A DNA stretch of 8,554 bases from SIAJ01 sp036266155 (GTDB lineage: Bacteria; Planctomycetota; Planctomycetia; Gemmatales; Gemmataceae). Of this stretch, positions 1 through 4,958 are shown in pieces; the first letter of the stretch is position 1, and each line of letters opens with the position of its first letter. A model generated the notes under the pieces. It saw nothing but the letters and a program-made list of their open reading frames with translations, made no database searches and was not told where the DNA came from. The DNA lies in the NCBI GenBank assembly GCA_036266155.1, contig DATANR010000215.1:1-8554 (forward strand), given 5' to 3'. Position numbers and translations under genes: made by a program.

Positions 1-2151
1 CAGCGCGTCGGCGTCGGCCTGCCGGGCCGGATCGGCAGCGGCCAGTCGCCAGCGGCCGAGGACGGATTCGGCCGGGATGCCGGGGGCGGCGGCCGCGCCC
101 GTTCGCCCCTTCGACGGCCCGCGGACTAACGACCACGTGTCCTCGTTCCCGTGCTTGTCGGCGTGCGGGTTCCCTGACTGCACGTTGGACCACACGTCCC
201 CGGCCAGGTCCCACGACCGGCCCGGCTTGTCCGCCTCGGCGACCGTGAAGCCGATCTCGGTCATGTCGCAGACGTGGTTGCCGTCGCGGGCATCCACGGC
301 AAGAACGATCGTGTCCCCCTTCTCGACCTTGACGGTGGCGGCCGGCGGTTTGGCGTCCTTACCTAAGTCGACGGCCCCCTCCCCGAGCACGGCGGCCCGG
401 TCGCCGTGGCGATGCTCGACAAACCAGGCGACGCCGTTGCCGCACGCCGGATGCGCGTGGGCCACCCGTACGGTGACCTTCACGGTCCCGGTCACCGGGC
501 TCTTCCATGCGACGGCGACGAACTCCTGCGGCGTCGGGTGCACGGCCACGCCGTACCCAGCTACCCGACCTGGGATCATCTCGGCCTGACCGGACGCGTT
601 CGCCAAGAAGACCGGCAGGTCAATCCCCTTCTTCTTCCAGCCACTGATGAACTTGTGCTCTTCGTTCTTCGGCGTCTTGTCGTCAAGTAAGGTCAACTCG
701 ACAGCAGGCCGAGTCGGAAGACCGGCCTCCGGCTTCCGCGCCGGGACGGCCAGGAACTTCACCCACTGCCTTAGGAACGCCGCGTCCAGCCCGTCCTGTT
801 TCGCCAGGTCATCCGCGTTGGCAGTCGGGTCGTTGGCGGCGGCGACCACGGCGGTCAAGTACTTCTCGGCACCGGCGAACGCTGACGACAGGTCCGCCTC
901 GAACGCCGGGCCGAACGTCGCGTAGTCGCGGAGGACCAGCGCCGGCTTTCCAGCCCCCTCAAATCGCGGCCGGCTCCAGACGACGGGCCCGGCCCGACCC
1001 GCCTCGCTCGCGGACAGGTGGACGACCACGTCGGCCCGACCCGGCTCCGGCTTGACGGCGACCCGCAAAGGAACGGTCTCGGCTGCGTGCGGATCTTTCG
1101 GAACCTGCCGAGTCAAACTCTCGACGTAGCCGTCCGGCGAGTTCCAGCTCGCCTGGATGTAGTTGCCGACCTTCACGGTTCGCCACAACGTGTTCTGCCA
1201 AGCCGCCACTTCGGCCGCGAGGCCCGGCACGTCCTTTTCACCGGCGGCCCACCACCGGGCGCGGATCTGATCGAGCGGATCAGACGGAGTCTTGTCCGTC
1301 AGCACCTGCCACAGGGCCGTCAGGTACTTCGGGTTCAACTTCTCCTTCGCCGCGATCGAATCGATCGTTCCCTTGCCCAGCGCAAACTCGGCCCGGTGCC
1401 GGACGGTGGCCATGAGGTATGGCTCGATCGGCAGCCGGCCCTCGCCGGTGACGTACGCTACGTAGAACTGGCGCAGAGCCGCCGTCCCCTCGTCCGCCCA
1501 GTCGCGCCGCGTTCTGCTCTTCGAGAAGCGAATGCCGTCGGGTAACAGCACCACGTGGTCGGCGATGTCCTTCGCGGCCGCCAGGTACTTGTTGAGAAGC
1601 GTCGACGACATCTCGGCCAGCCCCTCGGCGGCATTCGTAAAACCCTCGCCGGCCGCGCCATCCGCCGGGAACTCGCGAGCCGGCCGCAAATCAATGCCCG
1701 TCAGATCGTGGATCGTCGCATCGTACTCCGCGTTGCTCAGTCGTCGTAATGGGATATGCCCAGGGTCGCCGGCGCGCGAGCGTGCTTCGGTGTCGAGGAA
1801 GCTGCGCGTCCACGCGATGAGTTGCTTACGCTCGTCGGCCGTCGGCTGCGGCTTCTCCTTGGGCGGCATCTCGGCGGCTTCGAGTTGCTCGATCACCATC
1901 GTCCACGGCTTCACATCCTTGCGGATCTCGTCAACTGACGTAAAGCGTTCGAGATCGAGATGCCCCTTCTTCAACTTGGTGGAATGGCAATCGAGGCAGT
2001 ATTTCTTGAGCAGTGGCGTGACGGTCGTCTTGTACTCCGCCGCCGGCTCAGCCTTGTCGGCGCAGTCGACTTGCTTGGGAATGGCAACGAGAATCGCGAC
2101 GCCGGCCGCGATAGTCAACAGATGCAGCCAGCGATTGGTCACCAGGGCCAT
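1..2151 (-). CDS. Planctomycete c-type cytochrome / DUF1587-like protein, 3' end beyond the window
   Basis: Reading the minus strand from the ATG at 2151-2149 gives 717 uninterrupted codons up to the window edge, so the C-terminus is missing. An AGGA ribosome-binding site (2160-2163) lies 8 nt before the ATG. Residues 8-24 are hydrophobic, a signal peptide or anchor. The heme motif is C52-L-D-C55-H56, followed by W83 and M95-P-P as in planctomycete cytochrome c (PSCyt1) modules; M95 is a plausible distal heme ligand. Residues about 133-210 (PLRRLSNAEYDATIHDLTG, then a Phe/Pro/Asp/Gly-rich stretch) match DUF1587. Residues about 215-520 I do not recognise. Residues about 539-635 look like a beta-sandwich that could bind carbohydrate. 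In this family DUF1595/1592/1588/1585 normally follow; none is seen by residue 717, so the whole protein is probably over 1000 aa. The cellular role is unknown; an export-linked redox or polysaccharide-related role is inferred. Family call firm, function open. Confidence 0.85.
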   Translation of the reverse strand, partial: MALVTNRWLHLLTIAAGVAILVAIPKQVDCADKAEPAAEYKTTVTPLLKKYCLDCHSTKLKKGHLDLERFTSVDEIRKDVKPWTMVIEQLEAAEMPPKEKPQPTADERKQLIAWTRSFLDTEARSRAGDPGHIPLRRLSNAEYDATIHDLTGIDLRPAREFPADGAAGEGFTNAAEGLAEMSSTLLNKYLAAAKDIADHVVLLPDGIRFSKSRTRRDWADEGTAALRQFYVAYVTGEGRLPIEPYLMATVRHRAEFALGKGTIDSIAAKEKLNPKYLTALWQVLTDKTPSDPLDQIRARWWAAGEKDVPGLAAEVAAWQNTLWRTVKVGNYIQASWNSPDGYVESLTRQVPKDPHAAETVPLRVAVKPEPGRADVVVHLSASEAGRAGPVVWSRPRFEGAGKPALVLRDYATFGPAFEADLSSAFAGAEKYLTAVVAAANDPTANADDLAKQDGLDAAFLRQWVKFLAVPARKPEAGLPTRPAVELTLLDDKTPKNEEHKFISGWKKKGIDLPVFLANASGQAEMIPGRVAGYGVAVHPTPQEFVAVAWKSPVTGTVKVTVRVAHAHPACGNGVAWFVEHRHGDRAAVLGEGAVDLGKDAKPPAATVKVEKGDTIVLAVDARDGNHVCDMTEIGFTVAEADKPGRSWDLAGDVWSNVQSGNPHADKHGNEDTWSLVRGPSKGRTGAAAAPGIPAESVLGRWRLAAADPARQADADAL

Positions 2152-2159
2152 GCGCAAAA

Positions 2160-2163
2160 TCCT
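2160..2163 (-). promoter_or_regulatory. Ribosome binding site for the cytochrome/DUF1587 gene
   Basis: AGGA on the minus strand, 8 nt upstream of the ATG at 2151. It supports this ATG, which is followed directly by a hydrophobic N-terminal segment and then the heme module. Confidence 0.5.
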
Positions 2164-2222
2164 GTCGGGTTGCCGAGCCGGGAAGAGGCGTGAATCGAGC
2201 GAACGCGGAGGCGGGAATGTAC

Positions 2223-2259
2223 AGTGTGAGTATACCACCCTGACTACCGAAGGCACACT
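2223..2259. repeat. Inverted repeat AGTGTG / CACACT, possible operator
   Basis: AGTGTG (2223-2228) and CACACT (2254-2259) are exact reverse complements. The same edges are 31 bp apart, close to three helical turns. One arm lies just downstream of the candidate minus-strand -10 and the other overlaps its expected -35 position, the geometry of a repressor site. Arms are only 6 bp, so chance occurrence is possible. Confidence 0.3.
2229..2237 (-). promoter_or_regulatory. Candidate extended -10 promoter element (TGGTATACT)
   Basis: On the minus strand these bases read TG-G-TATACT, one mismatch from the TATAAT consensus and carrying the TG extension that can replace a -35. Transcription would start near 2222, giving a leader of about 70 nt before the ATG at 2151. 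No good TTGACA-like -35 lies 16-18 bp upstream (TGTGCC at the 17-bp position). Planctomycete promoters are poorly defined, so this is a sequence match only. Confidence 0.35.
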
Positions 2260-2274
2260 CTCCGGACCGCATGC

Positions 2275-3171
2275 ATGACCAAGTGGCTTCCCGACGTCGC
2301 ACCCGACGATCGCACCGTCGACGTCGCGGCTCGGGCGCTGGCGAATCGGCTCGATACCGTTCGTTATTATCTGAAGCAGGTCGCGCGCACGGGCGATGTC
2401 GAGGACATCCACCAGTTGCGCGTCTGGTCGCGGCGGGCTGATGCGGCATTGAGTCTGTATTCCGAACTCTTGGCGCCACGCGAATATCAATGGTTCCGCA
2501 AGTGGCTGAAGCGGCTCCGTAGTGGCGCGGGCGCTGTGCGCGACTGCGATGTGTTTGCCCAGTACGTTGCCGAGTCGAAGCAGAGGTGGTCCGCCAAGTT
2601 GCGGGCCGAGCGGCGGCGAGGGATGAAGAAGATCCGCGGCCTATTCGAGCGCCTGGATGAAGGCCGACGACTGAAGCGACGGACGCGCCAGCTTGTGAAA
2701 TGCCTTGCGGCCGAGGGCGCTGGGTCGGCACGTTTTGGCGACTTTGCACGCGCCAAGCTGGCGCCGTTACTTGCCACGTTTTTCGCAGCCGATCCATCCG
2801 GGACAGCCGACGATCGGGCAATCCATCAATTTCGCATCCTCGGCAAAGAGTTGCGCTACGCCATGGAATTGCTCGCTAGTGCTTTCTCGCCGCAATTCCA
2901 GGGCGAACTGTATTCGCAGATTGGCGCGTTGCAGGAACGATTGGGCCACATCAACGATCTGTCGACGGCCGAGGTCCGCTTGAACGAAATGCTCGCGGCC
3001 ACGGGAAAACCCAATAAGGTCAGCATCCTCCGTCGGCATTTGACGGAAACGACTGAAGAACTCAGCCGGGCCCGCGCTGAGTTTCGCCGATGGTGGACGC
3101 CTGACATGCATGCGTCCTTGCATGCACAGTTCGCGACATTCTTACAGGCGCCTCAGCAAATGGTCGCCTGA
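2275..3171 (+). CDS. CHAD-domain protein
   Basis: 298 aa, about the usual length for a stand-alone CHAD (conserved histidine alpha-helical domain) protein. The fold consists of two helical halves and both sets of signature residues are visible. Half one has H46-Q-L-R49 with R53-R54, then R89-D90-C-D92. Half two has H184-Q-F-R187 with K191 and R194, then L223-G-H-I-N227-D228. Between them (about 102-142) lies a strongly basic Arg/Lys helix region. CHAD proteins bind polyphosphate through this basic surface and can localise to polyphosphate granules; that is family knowledge, not visible here. No signal peptide or membrane segment, so cytoplasmic. Neither a polyphosphate kinase nor a CYTH phosphatase is next to it. 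The ATG at 2275 is chosen because the overlapping ATG at 2271 is out of frame and no earlier in-frame ATG is visible. It is divergent from the cytochrome gene. Confidence 0.9.
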   Translation: MTKWLPDVAPDDRTVDVAARALANRLDTVRYYLKQVARTGDVEDIHQLRVWSRRADAALSLYSELLAPREYQWFRKWLKRLRSGAGAVRDCDVFAQYVAESKQRWSAKLRAERRRGMKKIRGLFERLDEGRRLKRRTRQLVKCLAAEGAGSARFGDFARAKLAPLLATFFAADPSGTADDRAIHQFRILGKELRYAMELLASAFSPQFQGELYSQIGALQERLGHINDLSTAEVRLNEMLAATGKPNKVSILRRHLTETTEELSRARAEFRRWWTPDMHASLHAQFATFLQAPQQMVA

Positions 3172-3202
3172 CTTGTTTCGTTCACGAACACACACACCCC
3201 AG

Positions 3203-3342
3203 AAACGCAATTTCGCGCCCGATCTTAAACGCATCTGTTCTGACGTAACAGCTTATCGAATAGCTATTTATTAAACGCATCCCCATCGTCGCTCCTGAGC
3301 CGGCTCGACCGCCGTCGTCCGCGACTCAGAAACGCAAACGCA
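3203..3342 (+). repeat. Cluster of five AAACGCA direct repeats
   Basis: Exact AAACGCA occurs at 3203-3209, 3227-3233, 3273-3279, 3330-3336 and 3336-3342, all on the plus strand, within 140 bp. Two copies are embedded in CAGAAACGCAA (3200-3210, 3327-3337) and two in TTAAACGCATC (3225-3235, 3271-3281). Such density is unlikely by chance and suggests binding sites for a regulator of the downstream gene or remnants of local duplication. Confidence 0.6.
3225..3281 (+). repeat. 11-bp direct repeat TTAAACGCATC flanking a short inverted repeat
   Basis: TTAAACGCATC is present at 3225-3235 and again at 3271-3281, offset by 46 bp. The segment between contains CTGTT (3235-3239) and AACAG (3247-3251), separated by CTGACGT, and an AT-rich stretch including TATTTA (3265-3270) that could serve as a -10 for the gene at 3430. 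The -35 for that candidate is weak. Confidence 0.45.
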
Positions 3343-3429
3343 AAATGCCGGGATCGTCGTGTCCGGTTTGTCTGCGCTTCGCAATCTCTTCATACCTGAA
3401 ACGATTCCAATCCGAAGCGAAGGCTACTC

Positions 3430-4857
3430 ATGTTCAAGCGACGCAACCGAAACACCAAACCCCTGGCTCGCCGTTTGGGGATCGAGGCCCTCGAAAGCCG
3501 GGCGACGCCCGTCGCCAATGTCCTGGCGAGCCTCAGCAATGGCGTCCTGACGCTTAACAGCGCAACGTTGGGGGGCAACGAAGCTGTTCGTCTGCGCATG
3601 GTGGGGCCGGCCAGCGATCACCGCATCATTTTGGACGATCCCAGCTTCTCGACGTTCTTCAACGGCGGTTCCAACTGGACAACCCCGACCGGACAGCCGG
3701 TAACCGCGATCCACATCAATTTGAAGGGCGGCAACGACCAGGTCGACATCAACGGCGTCCAACTGGCCGGCGGAATCGTGGTCAATGTCGGCGACGGTCA
3801 GAACGCCGTCAGCGTGTTCAACGGCACGCACGTCGGGTCGTTGAAGATCATCGGCGGCGTGGGCGACGACGCCGTTGGACTGTTCAACAACGTCACCGTG
3901 GACCACGATACGTCGATCGCGTTGGGCAACGGCGCCAACGCGGCGTACCTGCACTTCAATGTGAACGTCGGCGGCAAACTGGCAATCAACGCCGGCTATG
4001 GCGACGACAAAGTTGAACTGGGACAACTGGAAGTCGTCGGAACAACGTCGATCAACCTCGGCGCCGGCAACAACGCACTGACGAACGACTCTTCGGATGC
4101 GGGGTTAACCAAGTTCGACTCGGCGTTCAAGGCGACCTTTGGCGCCGAGCAGGATACGTTTGCCCTGGCGCCCAACACCAAGTTTGGCGCGGGTCTGACG
4201 GCGCAACTCGGCGCCGGCGTCAATACTGCGACTCTGTACGCATTCAATGTGGCCGGCTCGGTCAACATCAAGGGCGGCGCCGACGAGGACGACGTGCATC
4301 TGGCCGACCTGAAGATCGACGGCTCGGTGACCGTCGGCCTCGGGGCCGGCGACAATCTTTTGGCGCTCGACGACGTATCGGAAAGCCTATTCGTCGACCC
4401 TTCCAACCAGATCGTGAGTAATGTCGGGTCGGTCATTCACGGCAACCTGAAGGTGACCAGCACCGGCATCGGCGAACGGATCGAGATTGGCGACGAGCAG
4501 CCCGTCCACATCTTCGGCACCACCGCGATTACCACCGGGGCCGGCGGCGCACTGATCAATATTGACGACACGACGTTCGACGGCGCCGTCGCGATCAACA
4601 CCGGCGCGGGATTCGACCAAATCGACATCGACTTGAAATCCACGCTACATGGCTTTACACATTTCCATTCGCTGCTCACGATCCACGCCGGCACCGGCAT
4701 CGATGCTCTGTTCCTCGGCGACAACCAGACGGCCGACAGCACGGTGTACTTCGACGTCAAGCCGCTGCTGGACGGAGGCGCCGACACGGATGCGTTCCAC
4801 GGGCTCGACTACGATTTCAAGGGAGCGAATACGCCGTTGGATCCGATGAGCTGGTAA
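3430..4857 (+). CDS. Planctomycete extracellular RTX-like beta-helix/beta-roll repeat protein
   Basis: 475 aa. An AAGG ribosome-binding site sits 6 nt before the ATG. The N-terminus is basic (FKRRNRNTK, residues 2-10), followed by R15-L-G-I-E-A-L-E22-S-R24-A-T-P27, the LEPR-like leader motif of planctomycete surface proteins. No ordinary hydrophobic signal-peptide core is seen. From about residue 97 to 456 the protein consists of rungs mostly 22-24 residues long, each with a Gly-rich turn of the form GxGx[D/N] followed by alternating hydrophobic residues. Several turns match the RTX calcium-binding nonapeptide GGxGxDxUx (GGVGDDAVG, 142-150, exactly). The residue at turn position 5 is D103, N125, D147, N170, D193, N215, D242, N265, D287, N309, then R350, A374, D396, D425. 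The fold is therefore inferred to be a parallel beta-roll or beta-helix, probably at the cell surface. No catalytic motif is recognised; a structural or adhesive role is a guess. It appears monocistronic. Confidence 0.8.
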   Translation: MFKRRNRNTKPLARRLGIEALESRATPVANVLASLSNGVLTLNSATLGGNEAVRLRMVGPASDHRIILDDPSFSTFFNGGSNWTTPTGQPVTAIHINLKGGNDQVDINGVQLAGGIVVNVGDGQNAVSVFNGTHVGSLKIIGGVGDDAVGLFNNVTVDHDTSIALGNGANAAYLHFNVNVGGKLAINAGYGDDKVELGQLEVVGTTSINLGAGNNALTNDSSDAGLTKFDSAFKATFGAEQDTFALAPNTKFGAGLTAQLGAGVNTATLYAFNVAGSVNIKGGADEDDVHLADLKIDGSVTVGLGAGDNLLALDDVSESLFVDPSNQIVSNVGSVIHGNLKVTSTGIGERIEIGDEQPVHIFGTTAITTGAGGALINIDDTTFDGAVAINTGAGFDQIDIDLKSTLHGFTHFHSLLTIHAGTGIDALFLGDNQTADSTVYFDVKPLLDGGADTDAFHGLDYDFKGANTPLDPMSW

Positions 4858-4958
4858 TGTAGACGTGTTGCTTCGCAACCCCAGTCATACCGGGAGCTCG
4901 AAAATGCGCGTCGAACCGACGTCCTTCAGAAATCGACCGCAACGCGGCCAATCTACAT
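4858..4958. terminator. Convergent intergenic gap with three small stem-loops (candidate terminators)
   Basis: This 101-bp gap separates the 3' ends of the repeat-protein gene (plus) and the RND gene (minus). Three stems with 3-nt loops are visible: GTTGC/GCAAC (4867-4879), CGTCG/CGACG (4909-4921) and CCGC/GCGG (4937-4947). None has a clear T-run; only TCGATTTCT follows the last one on the minus strand. They may help end transcription, but none is a canonical intrinsic terminator. Confidence 0.25.

Larger units (their letters stand above)
2152..2274. promoter_or_regulatory. Divergent intergenic control region
   Basis: This 123-bp gap separates the divergent cytochrome/DUF1587 gene (minus, starts 2151) and CHAD gene (plus, starts 2275), so promoters for both should lie here. 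The minus-strand promoter candidate is listed separately. For the plus strand, the best -10-like hexamer is TATACC at 2231-2236, with no recognisable -35, so that assignment is weak. The CHAD start has no clear Shine-Dalgarno sequence; only GGA-like bases occur around 2263-2265. Confidence 0.5.
3172..3429. other. Non-coding region upstream of the repeat-protein gene
   Basis: This 258-bp gap has no convincing gene. It is less GC-rich than its flanks, especially 3221-3280. It holds five AAACGCA copies, an 11-bp direct repeat, a small CTGTT/AACAG inverted repeat (3235-3251), the palindrome GAGCCGGCTC (3297-3306) and AT-rich promoter-like sequence near 3265-3275. A weak hairpin just after the CHAD stop (around 3174-3188) has no T-run, so no clear terminator for CHAD was found. 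Confidence 0.6.

Noticed and set aside
1..2151. Possible GC difference between the two halves of the cytochrome/DUF1587 gene, suggesting a chimera
   Set aside because: Spot counts of 60-bp blocks ranged from about 52 to 67 percent GC without a clean boundary, and the frame is continuous.
1018..2278. Open frames on the plus strand (1018-1545 and 1532-2278) opposite the cytochrome/DUF1587 gene
   Set aside because: The minus strand encodes a heme motif and DUF1587 residues across the same bases, so these are antisense shadows.
2048..2821. 257-codon minus-strand open frame spanning the divergent region and the CHAD gene
   Set aside because: It crosses a clear intergenic region and the well-supported CHAD gene; Arg-rich composition without domain features.
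3107..3126. TGCATGC / GCATGCA 7-bp stem near the end of the CHAD gene
   Set aside because: It arises from repeated His-Ala codons (HASLHA) and has no T-run, so it is not a good terminator and is likely incidental.
3291..3306. GCTC-CT-GAGC and palindrome GAGCCGGCTC upstream of the repeat-protein gene
   Set aside because: Alternative pairing is possible, but arms of 4-5 bp are too short to claim a riboswitch or attenuator in GC-rich DNA.
3345..3557. 70-codon plus-strand open frame beginning before the repeat-protein gene
   Set aside because: It overlaps the start of the repeat protein in another frame and has no convincing ribosome-binding site or domain.
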